In this document: in pieces, positions 15,884 through 25,300 of the stretch
How positions within the stretch are numbered: position 1 is the stretch's first letter
How the letters are laid out: each line of letters begins with the position of its first letter
NCBI GenBank assembly: GCA_019931245.1
Contig: JAINDL010000007.1
Location: 1-32,677, forward strand
Direction of reading: 5' to 3'
DNA: 32,677 nt
Source: Bryobacteraceae bacterium CoA2 C42
GTDB taxonomy: Bacteria; Acidobacteriota; Terriglobia; Bryobacterales; Bryobacteraceae
Made by a program: the position numbers and the translations under genes
Notes under the pieces: generated by a model
What the model saw: the letters and a program-made list of their open reading frames with translations, nothing else
What the model was told of the DNA's origin: nothing
Database searches by the model: none

Positions 15884-17829
15884 GACCCCTCCTCCTCTGC
15901 CTCCTCGGCGCCGCGGCCGCCTCCGCCCAACCGGTCGTCGCCCCTACCCCCCAGCGCGCCGGCGATGCCAAGGGCGATGATCTCGCCGGCTACAACATCG
16001 TCAACTCCCTCGAAACCGGCTACCGCTTCCGCAACGTCGATGGCAACCTCGGCAAGTACCGCAGCGACGTCAACTTCGGCAACGGCCTCCGCGTTCTCGG
16101 CAGCTACCTCACCATCAATTCCAAAAAACCCGGCTCCGGCAAGCTCTTCGACGAACTCGTCCTCTCAACGCAAGGCCTCGGCAACGACCCCTACCAGTTC
16201 TCCTCCCTCCGCGTTCAGAAAGACAAACTCTACCGCTTCGATTCCGTCTGGCGCTGGATGGACTACGTCAACCCCGCCCTGCCCCTCGCCAATGGCCAGC
16301 ATGGGATCAACACCACCCGCCAGTTGCAGGACCACGACCTCGTCCTCCTCCCCCAAAGCCGCTTCCGCTTCCTCCTCGGCTACTCCCGCAACCAGCAGGA
16401 CGGACCAGCCTTCTCCACCCTCCAGTTCCCCGACGCACGCGGCGACGAGTTCCCGTTTCTTGAAAACGTCCGCCGTACCCGCAACGAATACCGCCTCGGC
16501 ACCGAATTCGAACTCTTCAAAACCCGCTTCCATATCCTCCACGGCTGGGAGTATTTCAAAGACGATACCCGCGCCCCGCTGTTCAGCCCCGGCCCCGGCG
16601 CCAACCCCAACGACACCAACACCCTCACCCGCTTCCGCCGCGACGAACCCACCCACGGCCAAGCCCCCTACTGGCGCATCGGCCTCCACAACGAAGCCCT
16701 CAAGACCTTCACTTTCGACGGCCGCTTCACCCATACCACCGGTCAGCGCCGCTTCGTCGTCGATGAACTCGCCATCGGCACCGGCCGCTTCGGCGCCGCG
16801 CAAAACCGCCAACTCTTCGCCGGCGGCAGCGCCCGCCGCCCCGTCACCACCGGCAACCTGACCCTTAGCTGGTTCCCCCTCGAACGCCTCACCCTCACCA
16901 ACCACACCGCCCTCTATAACACCCGCATGGAAGGCGAAGGCTCCTACGGCGAATTCTCGAACGCCGTCGCCGGCCTCAGCCTCCTCAATTTTCAATACCT
17001 TGGCATCCGCACCTTCGCCAACCTCACCGATGCCAATCTGAAACTCAACCGCTGGCTCGGCCTCTACTCCGGCTACCACTTCTCAGAGCGCCGCATCGCC
17101 TCCAGCCAGTTCGCCGACTCCGATCCCCCCGCCCGCCTCGACCGCGCCGAACAGACCAACCGTCTCCACTCCGGCCTCCTCGGCCTCCGCCTCCAACCCC
17201 TCAAACCGCTCCGCCTAAGCCTCGATGGCGAACTCGGCCGCGCCGACCGCCCCTTCTACACCACCAGCGAAAAAGACTTCCACACCCTCGCCGCCCGCGC
17301 CCAGTGGAAAACCAAACGCACCAGCCTCCTCGGTCGCTACCAGACCAACTACAACCTCAACTCCAACTCCCTGTTCGTCCACAGCGCCCGCAACCGCGTC
17401 GCCTCCCTCGACGCCGCGTTCAATCCCAAACCCTTTCTCACCCTCGAAGCCGGCTACGGGCACACCCACATCGAAACCGTCACCGGCCTCGCCTACTTCT
17501 CCCTCGGGGACCTCATCGAAAACGATCGCAGCCTTTACCGCTCCCGCCTCCGCCAAGTCCGCCTCGGCGTCCAACTCCAAATGGCCCGCCGCGCCGACTT
17601 TTACTTCGGCTATCACCGCATCCAGGACGCCGCCCGTCTCGGGTTGTCTCTCATGGATCAAGCATTCCCCCTGACCTACCAGACTCCTTTGGCCCGCTTC
17701 TCCGTTCAGATTTCGAAGAGGTTGCGATGGAATCTCGGCTGGCAGTACTACAATTACAGCGAGGAGCGTTTGGCATGGCAGAACTACAACGCTCATACTG
17801 GATTCAGCAGTTTGTCCTGGTCTTTCTGA
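15880..17829 (+). CDS. MtrB/PioB-like outer-membrane beta barrel
   Basis: This 649-residue protein has a signal peptide (MRPLLLCLLGAAAASAQ) and then many alternating amphipathic strands, with a terminal aromatic residue (SSLSWSF). Length, composition and tight linkage to a decaheme cytochrome fit the MtrB/PioB family, which sheathes the cytochrome and lets electrons cross the outer membrane. The N-terminal CXXC pair present in Shewanella MtrB is absent, as it is in some other lineages. The ATG overlaps the cytochrome stop (ATGA), so the two are translationally coupled and made in matched amounts. I start here rather than at earlier in-frame codons because those lie in the cytochrome gene and lack a signal peptide. 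No outer-surface multiheme (MtrC-like) gene is in the window. Confidence 0.82.
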   Translation: MRPLLLCLLGAAAASAQPVVAPTPQRAGDAKGDDLAGYNIVNSLETGYRFRNVDGNLGKYRSDVNFGNGLRVLGSYLTINSKKPGSGKLFDELVLSTQGLGNDPYQFSSLRVQKDKLYRFDSVWRWMDYVNPALPLANGQHGINTTRQLQDHDLVLLPQSRFRFLLGYSRNQQDGPAFSTLQFPDARGDEFPFLENVRRTRNEYRLGTEFELFKTRFHILHGWEYFKDDTRAPLFSPGPGANPNDTNTLTRFRRDEPTHGQAPYWRIGLHNEALKTFTFDGRFTHTTGQRRFVVDELAIGTGRFGAAQNRQLFAGGSARRPVTTGNLTLSWFPLERLTLTNHTALYNTRMEGEGSYGEFSNAVAGLSLLNFQYLGIRTFANLTDANLKLNRWLGLYSGYHFSERRIASSQFADSDPPARLDRAEQTNRLHSGLLGLRLQPLKPLRLSLDGELGRADRPFYTTSEKDFHTLAARAQWKTKRTSLLGRYQTNYNLNSNSLFVHSARNRVASLDAAFNPKPFLTLEAGYGHTHIETVTGLAYFSLGDLIENDRSLYRSRLRQVRLGVQLQMARRADFYFGYHRIQDAARLGLSLMDQAFPLTYQTPLARFSVQISKRLRWNLGWQYYNYSEERLAWQNYNAHTGFSSLSWSF

Positions 17830-17850
17830 TGCCAAACCGACTTCCGTCCT

Positions 17851-18165
17851 ATGGGCTTTATAACGACCGATGCGAACCTCTTTGCTGTGGGCATGTTCCT
17901 CGCCACGGCCTGGTTCCTCATCGCCCGGCCGGACCTGCCGCCGGAAAGCAACTGGCCGTTTCTCTACTACGGCACCCTGCTTCTCGGTAACGCCTACGGG
18001 ACAGCGTTTCTGCATCCCGCCGCTGTTTATGCCGCCGGCGCCTGCGCCCTCATCATTCGCTTCGAGTTCCTCTCAACGAGACTGATCAAGGCCCTGGTGC
18101 TGGCCGAGTCCGCCTGCCTGGCTTATGTACTCTGGGACTGCTTCCAGCATTTTGTCACTCCATGA
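17851..18165 (+). CDS. Small hydrophobic membrane protein, unknown
   Basis: This 104-residue protein has three or four predicted membrane segments (about residues 8-25, 36-54, 56-72 and 80-98) and no motif I recognise. It begins 21 nt after the barrel gene on the same strand and probably shares its transcript. No heme or metal-binding motif is present. It could be an accessory inner-membrane part of the electron conduit or an unrelated small protein. The ribosome-binding site is weak. Confidence 0.6.
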   Translation: MGFITTDANLFAVGMFLATAWFLIARPDLPPESNWPFLYYGTLLLGNAYGTAFLHPAAVYAAGACALIIRFEFLSTRLIKALVLAESACLAYVLWDCFQHFVTP

Positions 18166-18183
18166 GTGACCTGCTTTTAGTAC

Positions 18184-18202
18184 TTCGCCGCTCTACGGCG
18201 AA
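18184..18202. terminator. Hairpin between convergent genes
   Basis: TTCGCCG (18184-18190) and CGGCGAA (18196-18202) are perfect 7-bp arms around a 5-nt loop, between the small membrane protein gene and the rhodanese gene. The rhodanese stop codon lies in the loop. No T-run follows on either strand, so termination is only suggested by position. Confidence 0.4.
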
Positions 18203-18570
18203 ACTGTCTTCACAATCTCGTCTCTCTGCGCCAGGCCCTTCCAGCCGCCATCCAGCGACCAAACCTCCGTGTACCCCATCTTCTGCAGGTTGTCCGCCAC
18301 CAGCGCCGACCGGAAGCCCCCGCCGCAGTACAGCACCAGTTTGGTGTCCTTGGCCGGGATTTTGGCCTCGATGTCGCGCTCAATGATCCCTTTGGACAGG
18401 TGGACGGCGTTGGTCACGTGTCCGGCGTTCCACTCGTTGTCCTCCCGCGTGTCCACCAGCACATGCTCCTCCCCCGACTTGAGCAGCAGCACATACTGCG
18501 CCACATCAATCTCCCGTACGCGCGTCTTTGCGTCGCCCACCAACGCCAGAAATCCAGGACTATGCACCAT
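18193..18570 (-). CDS. Single-domain rhodanese-like protein
   Basis: This 125-residue protein is one rhodanese domain. DTREDNEWNAGHV (residues 40-52) is the N-terminal signature and C82 in LYCGGGFRSAL (80-90) is the active-site cysteine loop, so sulfur transfer or persulfide handling is likely in the cytoplasm. No signal peptide is seen. I start at the ATG at 18570, which lies 4 nt after the murA stop; the longer in-frame start at 18633 lies inside murA and adds a serine/arginine-rich stretch. A TATACT element 6 nt upstream could give an independent leaderless transcript. It is the last gene of the dinB-murQ-murA group; its connection to cell-wall genes is not obvious. Confidence 0.88.
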   Translation of the reverse strand: MVHSPGFLALVGDAKTRVREIDVAQYVLLLKSGEEHVLVDTREDNEWNAGHVTNAVHLSKGIIERDIEAKIPAKDTKLVLYCGGGFRSALVADNLQKMGYTEVWSLDGGWKGLAQRDEIVKTVSP

Positions 18571-18574
18571 TGCC

Positions 18575-19834
18575 CTAGTATATCCGGCGAATCCGCGCGC
18601 CCACCGACTCGAGCTTCTGCTCGATCCGCTCATAGCCGCGATCCATGTGGTAAACCCGGTCGATCACCGTCTCCCCTTCGGCCACCAGCGCCGCCAGCAC
18701 CAGCGACGCGCTCGCCCGCAAATCGCTCGCAATCGTCTGCGCCCCGGTCAACGCTCGCGGCCCCGCCACCATCGCCCGGTTGCCGTCAATCCGGATATTC
18801 GCGTTCATCCGGTTCAACTCGGAAACGTGCATGAAGCGGTTCTCGAAAATCGTCTCGGTGATCATCGCAATCCCGTCGGCCTGCGTCATCAGCGCCATGT
18901 ACTGCGCCTGCAGGTCGGTGGCGAAGCCCGGGTGCTCCTCCGTCGTGATGTCCACGCTGCGCAGCCGCGCCTGCGGCCGCACCCGTAAACTATCCCCGGC
19001 CGGCTCGGTCACCTCGAAACCCGCCTGCCGCAGCTTCGCCGTCAGCGCCGCCAAATGCTCCGGTACGCATTGCGTCACCGTCACGTCCCCGCGCGTAATC
19101 GCCCCGGCCAACAGCAGCGTCCCCGCCTCAATCCGGTCGGCGATAATCTCGTGCTCCGCCCCGTGCAGTTCCCGGACGCCCTCCACCGTAATCGTCGACG
19201 TCCCCGCCCCGCCAATCTTCGCCCCCATCTTCGTGAGCAGTTCGCACAGGTCCACCACCTCCGGCTCCCGCGCCGCGTTCGTAATCACCGTCTCCCCCGC
19301 GGCCAGCACCGCCGCCATCACAATGTCTTCCGTCCCCGTCACCGTGATCCGGTCAAAGTGGATCTGCCCGCCCCGCAGCCCCTCCGGCGCCTGCGCCTCC
19401 ACGTACCCGTGCGACTGCTCAATCCGCGCCCCCAACTGCTCGAGCGCCCGCATATGCAGGTCAATCGGCCGCGCCCCGATCGCGCATCCGCCCGGCATCG
19501 AAACCCGCGCCCGCCCCGTCCGCGCCACCAGCGGACCCAGCACCAGGCTCGAAGCCCGCATCGTCTTCACCACATCGTAAGGCGCCTCCGGCCGGGGCAG
19601 GGAAGCGGCGTGCACCACCGTCACCCCCGGCTCCTGCTCCTCCACGCTCGCCCCCATGTGGGCCAGCAGGCTCTGCATCGTCCGGATATCTTTCACCCGG
19701 GGAATCCGCCCCAGCCGCACCGGCTCCGCCGTCAGTAAACACGCCGCCAGCGCCGGCAACGCCGAATTCTTCGCGCCGCTCGCCGCAATCGAACCGCGCA
19801 GTGCGGCCCCGCCTTCAATCGAAAACTTATCCAT
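18575..19834 (-). CDS. murA: UDP-GlcNAc 1-carboxyvinyltransferase
   Basis: This 419-residue cytoplasmic enzyme transfers enolpyruvate from PEP to UDP-N-acetylglucosamine, the first committed step of peptidoglycan synthesis. K22-N23 (GAKNSALP) are the substrate-binding pair near the N-terminus, and C117 in MPGGCAIGARPIDLH is the PEP-binding cysteine attacked by fosfomycin, so the protein is predicted to be fosfomycin-sensitive. The EEHPGFATDLQAQ and TIFENRFMHVSELNRM segments are typical of MurA rather than AroA. The start overlaps the murQ stop by 8 bp. Codons end mostly in G, mirroring the C-ending codons of plus-strand neighbours. Confidence 0.96.
   Translation of the reverse strand: MDKFSIEGGAALRGSIAASGAKNSALPALAACLLTAEPVRLGRIPRVKDIRTMQSLLAHMGASVEEQEPGVTVVHAASLPRPEAPYDVVKTMRASSLVLGPLVARTGRARVSMPGGCAIGARPIDLHMRALEQLGARIEQSHGYVEAQAPEGLRGGQIHFDRITVTGTEDIVMAAVLAAGETVITNAAREPEVVDLCELLTKMGAKIGGAGTSTITVEGVRELHGAEHEIIADRIEAGTLLLAGAITRGDVTVTQCVPEHLAALTAKLRQAGFEVTEPAGDSLRVRPQARLRSVDITTEEHPGFATDLQAQYMALMTQADGIAMITETIFENRFMHVSELNRMNANIRIDGNRAMVAGPRALTGAQTIASDLRASASLVLAALVAEGETVIDRVYHMDRGYERIEQKLESVGARIRRIY
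18577..18582 (-). promoter_or_regulatory. -10-like TATACT before rhodanese gene
   Basis: TATACT on the minus strand ends 6 nt before the rhodanese ATG and overlaps the murA stop region. It would place transcription start at or near the start codon. No -35 is clear. Confidence 0.25.
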
Positions 19835-20654
19835 GATGATTCAAAATCGCCTGTTTCACATTCCGGCCCGCGGCCTCAAACAACCGCTCCGCCTCGGCCC
19901 GCTCCACGCCCGTCGCCTCGGCGATAATGCGAATCGCCCGGTCCACCAGCTTCTCATTCTTCGCCTGCACGTTCACCATCAGGTTCCCGTAGGTGTAGCC
20001 CAGCCGGATCATCAGCCCTGTCGACAGCATGTTCAGCACCAGCTTGGTCGCCGTCCCCGCCTTCATCCGCGTCGATCCCGTCAACACCTCCGGCCCCGTC
20101 GGCACCGCAATCGTGTACTCGGCCACCGCCGCCATCCGGCTCTCCGGCACGCACACCAGCGCCACCGTCAATCCGCCCAGCGCCCGCGCGTATTCGAGCG
20201 CGCCAATCACATAAGGCGTCCGCCCGCTCGCCGCGATGCCCACCAGCGTATCCCCCGGCCCAAACCCCCGCGCCTCCACGTCCGCCCGCCCCAGCGCGGG
20301 CGAATCCTCGCTCGCCTCGGTCGCCTGGTAGAGCGCCGTCATCCCTCCCGCCATGATCCCCTGCACCATCTCGTAGGGCACGCTAAAGGTCGGCGGACAC
20401 TCGGATGCATCCAACACTCCCAGCCGCCCGCTTGTCCCCGCGCCAATGTAGAACAACCGGCCCCCCGCCCGCACCCGCGGTGCCAACTGCTCGAGCACCG
20501 CCGCGATCGCCGGAATCGCCGCCCCCACCACCTCCGGCACCGTCCGGTCCTCGGCGTTGATAATCGCTAACATCTCGGCCGTCGACACTGCGTCGATCCG
20601 CGCCGATCGGGGGTTGCGCTGCTCGGTCAGCAGCAGGCCTAAAGGCTCAGACAT
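19827..20654 (-). CDS. murQ: N-acetylmuramic acid 6-phosphate etherase
   Basis: This 275-residue SIS-domain enzyme cleaves the lactyl ether of MurNAc 6-phosphate to give GlcNAc 6-phosphate and lactate during peptidoglycan recycling. GAGTSGRLGVLDASECPPTF is the sugar-phosphate loop with the catalytic glutamate (residues about 71-90), then GIAASGRTPYVIGAL and GSTRMKAGTATKLVLNMLST, all family signatures. The N-terminus (TEQRNP, normally TExxN) is also typical. It starts 14 nt after the dinB stop and overlaps murA by 8 bp. No PTS component, anhydroMurNAc kinase or NagA is adjacent in the window, so import and phosphorylation genes must be elsewhere. Confidence 0.95.
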   Translation of the reverse strand: MSEPLGLLLTEQRNPRSARIDAVSTAEMLAIINAEDRTVPEVVGAAIPAIAAVLEQLAPRVRAGGRLFYIGAGTSGRLGVLDASECPPTFSVPYEMVQGIMAGGMTALYQATEASEDSPALGRADVEARGFGPGDTLVGIAASGRTPYVIGALEYARALGGLTVALVCVPESRMAAVAEYTIAVPTGPEVLTGSTRMKAGTATKLVLNMLSTGLMIRLGYTYGNLMVNVQAKNEKLVDRAIRIIAEATGVERAEAERLFEAAGRNVKQAILNHHG

Positions 20655-20668
20655 GAACTATCAGAATC

Positions 20669-21907
20669 TCACTTTTTCGGCTTCCCGGTCTGGTCCGGCG
20701 CGTTCGGCAGCGCCTCGTGCGTCCGCTCTTTGAACCGTCCCTGCAGCCCCAGCGCCAGGGAAACCGACCCCTCTCCGTACTTGTCTCGCAGCTTGTCCAT
20801 CGCGCTCAACGCCCGGCCCATCCGCTCCTGCTGCGCCCCTTCGAGCAGATCCAGCTGCCCCGCCTCCGGCGACAAACCCGACGTCTGCACCCCCAGCAGC
20901 CGGATCGCCGCCCCCGCTCGCCGGTTCTTCCGCAGCAGCTCCCGGGCCGTTTGATAAATCTCCGTATCGATCTGCGTCGCGTGACCCAGCGTCAGCGCCC
21001 GCGTAAAGGTTGAAAAATCGCTGTACCGCAGCTTCAGTTGAATCGTCCGCGCCCACAGTCCGTGCTCCCGCAGCCGCCGCCCCACCTTCTCGCTCAAATG
21101 CGCCAGCGCCGCCTCCAGCGCCTCGCTGTCTGCCGTATCCACCGAAAACGTATGCTCATGGCTGATCGACTTCGGGTTCTGCTCCGCCCCGATCTCGCCC
21201 TGAAACCAACCCCCGGCGTCCAGCCCCTTGCTCTTGCCCGCCAGCGCCAGCCCCCACTCGCCCAGATGCTCGGCCAGAAACTTCGCATCGAGCGCCGCCA
21301 GGTCGCCCACCTGCCGAATCCCCAGCCGGTGCAGCTTCTGCTCGGTCACCTTGCCGACCCCGGGTATCTTCCGCACCGCAAGCGGCGCCAGAAACGCCGC
21401 CTCCGCCCCCGGCGGAATCCACACAATCCCGTGCGGCTTGGCCTGGTCCGAACAGACCTTCGCGAGCAGCCGCGACGTCCCGGCCCCGATCGAATTGTTC
21501 AACCCCGTGGCTTCTCTAATGGCGTTGTGCAGCTTATGCGCCGCCAACAACGGCGGCCCGTGCAGCCGTTCGGTCCCCGTCATGTCCAGGTACGCCTCGT
21601 CAATCGACGCCATCTCCACCTGCGGCGTGAAACGCCCCAACACCTCCCGCACCAGGTTCGAATACTTCCGGTACCGGTCCGGATGGCCCTCCACGAAAAT
21701 CGCCTGCGGACAAAGCTGATGCGCCGTTCGCAGCGGCATCGCCGAATGTACCCCAAACTTCCGCGCCGCGTAGGAAGCCGCCGAAACGACCCCCCGCTGC
21801 TCGGACGACCCGCCTACCACCACCGGCTTGCCGCGTAACGACGGGTCGTACAACTCCTCGACCGAAACAAAGAAGGCGTCCATGTCGACGTGGAATATCG
21901 TCTTCAC
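20669..21907 (-). CDS. dinB: DNA polymerase IV (Y family)
   Basis: This 412-residue translesion polymerase has the palm motif HVDMDAFFVSVEELYDP at the N-terminus and the second catalytic site SIDEAYLDMT (about residue 100-110), so both metal-binding carboxylate clusters are intact. The thumb helix-hairpin-helix is IPGVGKVTEQKLHRLGI, and the little-finger domain follows. QLDLLEG near residue 345 resembles a beta-clamp-binding motif. The start codon is GTG at 21907, chosen because the family begins within a few residues of HVDMDAFF. It lies 45 nt downstream of the hicA remnant, and is followed by murQ. No LexA-type operator was recognised upstream. Confidence 0.95.
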   Translation of the reverse strand: MKTIFHVDMDAFFVSVEELYDPSLRGKPVVVGGSSEQRGVVSAASYAARKFGVHSAMPLRTAHQLCPQAIFVEGHPDRYRKYSNLVREVLGRFTPQVEMASIDEAYLDMTGTERLHGPPLLAAHKLHNAIREATGLNNSIGAGTSRLLAKVCSDQAKPHGIVWIPPGAEAAFLAPLAVRKIPGVGKVTEQKLHRLGIRQVGDLAALDAKFLAEHLGEWGLALAGKSKGLDAGGWFQGEIGAEQNPKSISHEHTFSVDTADSEALEAALAHLSEKVGRRLREHGLWARTIQLKLRYSDFSTFTRALTLGHATQIDTEIYQTARELLRKNRRAGAAIRLLGVQTSGLSPEAGQLDLLEGAQQERMGRALSAMDKLRDKYGEGSVSLALGLQGRFKERTHEALPNAPDQTGKPKK

Positions 21908-21952
21908 TCTATGCCTACCCTGAATTGGAAGCCAAGGGCGATTTCTCCACCA

Positions 21953-22063
21953 TCATTGCGGTGAACCCGTTTCTGGTCGCTGGGACCAATCGTGTCTGCC
22001 GCCGTGCCGGATAAGTCCACACCCAGCCTGCTCCAGCTTTCCGACGAGATCCGGGCGCTTCAT
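21953..22063 (-). pseudogene. hicA: hicA toxin remnant, C-terminally truncated
   Basis: An unlisted 36-codon frame starts at an ATG overlapping the hicB stop (ATGA) and reads MKRPDLVGKLEQAGCGLI, then RHGGRHDWSQRPETG, ending in TGA after PQ. This matches the first half of HicA mRNA interferases, including the G-G-x-H-D-W core with the catalytic histidine. The usual second half (VPRH-x-E-I and the final helix) is missing. Another frame downstream reads V-H-R-N then G-E-I, which may be a decayed trace. Loss of the C-terminal helix makes an active toxin unlikely; an indel error in the assembly is the other explanation. Confidence 0.65.
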
Positions 22064-22254
22064 TCCATCGCAAGCTCGGCAACACTGCGGATGCCAGGAA
22101 TCTCACCACTCGTCAAATCCCGGTAGAGGTCACGAAGGTTCTCTTCGAGGTCGCTGCGCGAATCCCCTTGCGTAACGGTATCGGGGAACTGCTCAAAATA
22201 ACCAAGCCACATCTCCCCATTTTGCCAACGGATAGAACGGGGCTTGCTGTGCAT
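22060..22254 (-). CDS. hicB: HicB-family antitoxin
   Basis: This 64-residue protein matches the short HicB-like antitoxin domain: MWLGYFEQFPDTVTQGDS, then LEENLRDLYRDLTSGEIPG, then a C-terminal IRSVAELAME. Such proteins bind and neutralise HicA. No separate DNA-binding domain follows, as in the small hicB variants placed before hicA. The gene overlaps the hicA remnant by 4 bp, the normal hicB-hicA arrangement for this subtype. A TAGAAT hexamer (minus strand, about 22261-22266) a few bases upstream of the ATG could be its -10. With the toxin damaged, the antitoxin may be a leftover. Confidence 0.8.
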   Translation of the reverse strand: MHSKPRSIRWQNGEMWLGYFEQFPDTVTQGDSRSDLEENLRDLYRDLTSGEIPGIRSVAELAME

Positions 22255-22360
22255 AACCCCATTCTACAAATTCGCTCCCCAGAGCCGAATCGCGGAAGGG
22301 GCCGCCGCCGAATGAAATCGACTCGACCCCTCCCCGCACCCCTGCCAAGGCAGATCCCGA
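22255..22360. other. Intergenic between hicB and receptor gene
   Basis: This 106-bp stretch carries the hicB upstream region and the 3' flank of the second Oar-like receptor gene. No coding sequence or clear intrinsic terminator was seen; a GC-rich imperfect inverted repeat (GGGGCC near 22300, GACCCC near 22335) is the only structure. Confidence 0.3.
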
Positions 22361-25300
22361 TCAGAAAATCAGCTTCAAGCCCAACTGCATAATCCGCGCG
22401 TCCCGCGATGAGTTGATCACCCCAAATAACGCTGCGGCATTCTTCCCGTCCGGTCCCGGACTGAAGTTGTCATTCACCAGACCCAGGTTCACTTTGTTGA
22501 ACGCATTGAACGCCTCGGCCCGGAACTGCAGCCGGATCCGCTCGGTCACCTGCGTGTCCTTGATGAGCGACCCGTCAAAATTGATCGTCCCCGGATGCCG
22601 CACATCCGGCAATCCCCGGCTCACGTTGCCAAACTCAAACTCCGGCGGATTCACAAACTGCGCCGTGTCAAACCACCGCCGCGCCGTCCGTTCCCCCGCC
22701 GGCAGATTCGCTGACTTGCCTGTCGAGTTCGGCCGGTCCGCCGCGAAGTTCGCCGCGCCGCGCACCGTCAGCGGTGTACCCGTCTGGAAGACGCCAATCA
22801 CGTTCACCTGCCAGCCGCCCACGATCCGGTTCATCACCCCGTTGCCCGTGTCAAAACGCTTGCCCCGGCCAAACGGCAGTTCGTACAACCCGTTAATCAC
22901 CAGCCGCCGCGACACATCCGCCGGATCCACCGACTTGTTGATCTGCCGGTTGAACAAGCCGTCCTGGAAGCCCCCCTCGTTCACCTGCTCAATCGGCCCG
23001 AAGTCCACCGGCACAATTGCGCTGTCCGCTATCCGCTTGCCGCCCGTGAACGCCACATCCACCAGCAACCCGTTCTTCATCCGCTTCCGCACGTTCACCT
23101 GCAGCTGGTGCGAGTTGTAGTTGCCCAGCCGCGGATTCCGCACGTTCACCCCGTTGTAGTAAGGGAACGGCTGCAGCGAACGCTCCCGCGTAATCGTCGC
23201 CGCGCCCAATCCGCCCGGCACCCGGCCCGCAAACGGATTCGGCACCGTCGTAAACAGATCCTGCCGCAGCCGCAGCCGCAGTTGCGGATCCAGCTGATTC
23301 AGGTTGTACCCGTTGCCCACGAAATGGTTGCCCTTGTTGCCCGCGTAGCTCACGTCAAACACCCAGTCGCCAATCTGGTGCTGCAAGCCGGCGTTCCACT
23401 GCTGCGTCATTGGCGTCGTCGGGTCGTTCTCGGTAATCGCTACCGTCTGGCCCAGCAGCGCCAGCGGCCCCGCGCTCGCCCCCGGCGCCTCCAGCGGAGA
23501 CCGCGGGAATCCGTCCCGGAAACGCAGCGCCCGCTGTCCCGGCCCCTGCGCTACGTACTGCGTGTTCGTCGTCGAGAATAACTGCGTATCACCCAGGAAG
23601 TTGCGGTAGAAAATCGAGGGATAAAACACCCCGTACCCGCCCCGGAACACCGTCGTGCCCTTGCCGAAAATATCCCACGCCCAGCCAATGCGCGGCCCGA
23701 AATCGTTGAAGTCTTCCTTGTAGAAGCTCCGCGGCTGGCCGTTCTTGCCCGCAAATACCGTCACCCCGCGAAAGCCGTCCGCCGTCCCGTTCGGGTCAAA
23801 GTTAATGTGCCCGTCGTTCCGCTCATACGGCTTCTGCTGCCAGTCCCAGCGCAAGCCCAGGTTCAGCGTCAACCGCCGCCCCACCTTCCAGTCGTCCTGC
23901 ACAAACGTCGAAATCGCCACCGCTTGCCACGTGTTGCCGATAATCCGGTCGATACTCGCACTGCCCACCTCGCCGAGCAGAAATTGCGCCATGTTGTTGC
24001 CTGTGTTCGTCGCCACGAGCGGCTGCGTCGTCAAACCGCCAAAGCTGAAGTTCCCCGCCAGCGCCCCGCCCTGCCGGTTCGAACCCTGCAGCAGTCGGTG
24101 GTTGTAGCCAATCTTCACCGTGTGGTTCCCCGCCACCTTTGTCAGCATGTTCTGGATGTCCCAGTTCAGCGAACCGCGGTTGCCCACCGCGCCGCCTCCA
24201 ATCGGCCCAAATCCGAAATCCACCTGCACCAACTGCTCGTTCGGATAGCTCGCCGGCAGCGACAAAATCGACCGCCAGTCCGGCCCCGCATTGATCGCCC
24301 GGAAGATAAACGACTGCCGCATCAGACCCACCCGCAAATTGTTGATCATCGTCGGCGAAAACGTATAAGTATCCGAAATCATCGCGTTCCGGTTGGTCTG
24401 GTTGTCTTCGCGATTCTGGCCCACCCGCGGATCCGTGTAAATGTTGTTCGCCTTCGGCGCGTGCGTCGCGTCCGTGTAGCGGAAAAAGATGCTGTGCGCA
24501 TCGTTGAACCGGTGATCGACGCGCGTGCTCTTCTGCGACCAGTTCACCAGGCTTAACGAATCATCCCCGAAGTTCTGCGCCTGCGTGAACGGATTGCTCG
24601 GCGTCCGGTTCGGCGCCGGCCAGAATCCCACCATCTTCGGCGTAATCGGATCAAACCGCGCCTGCGGCACCACGTTGCCTGGAAACGGATCCCGCACCAG
24701 CCCCGCCCCCGCCGGATTATTCCGCGTCGTCGCCGGATCGAAAATCTGCGTAAACACCCCGTTGGCATTTGCCAGCGTCGAAAAATCGCCTCGCCGCCAC
24801 GGCTCAATCGGCACCGTCGAAAACCGCGGCGTGCTCTGCCGCAGCCGGTACTCCTCCCAATTGAAAAATCCGAACGTCCGGTTCTTGATCGCCGGACCGC
24901 CAATCGATCCGCCGTACTGGTTGTAGCGCAGCGGCAGCCGCCGCGTCGCAAACGCATTCCGCGCATCGAGCGCGTTATTGCGCAAAAACTCATACAGCGT
25001 CCCGTGGAACTGGTTCGTCCCCGACTTCGTCACCAGGTTCACCGCCCCGCCCGCCGTAAATCCAAACTCGGCCGACATCGATCCGCTCTGCACCTTGAAC
25101 TCCTCCACCGCGTCCACCGCCGGCGGAATCCCCACCTCGCCCACATAGCTCAGCACGTTATTGTTCCCGTCCAGCATCTGCGCGTTCATCGAACTCGGCG
25201 AGCCGTTAATCGACAGCGAAGAAATCTGAATCCCGCGGTCGCCAAACCCCGAGTTCGTCGGACCCGCGTTCGAAATCACCCCTGGCGTCAGCAGCGTCAA

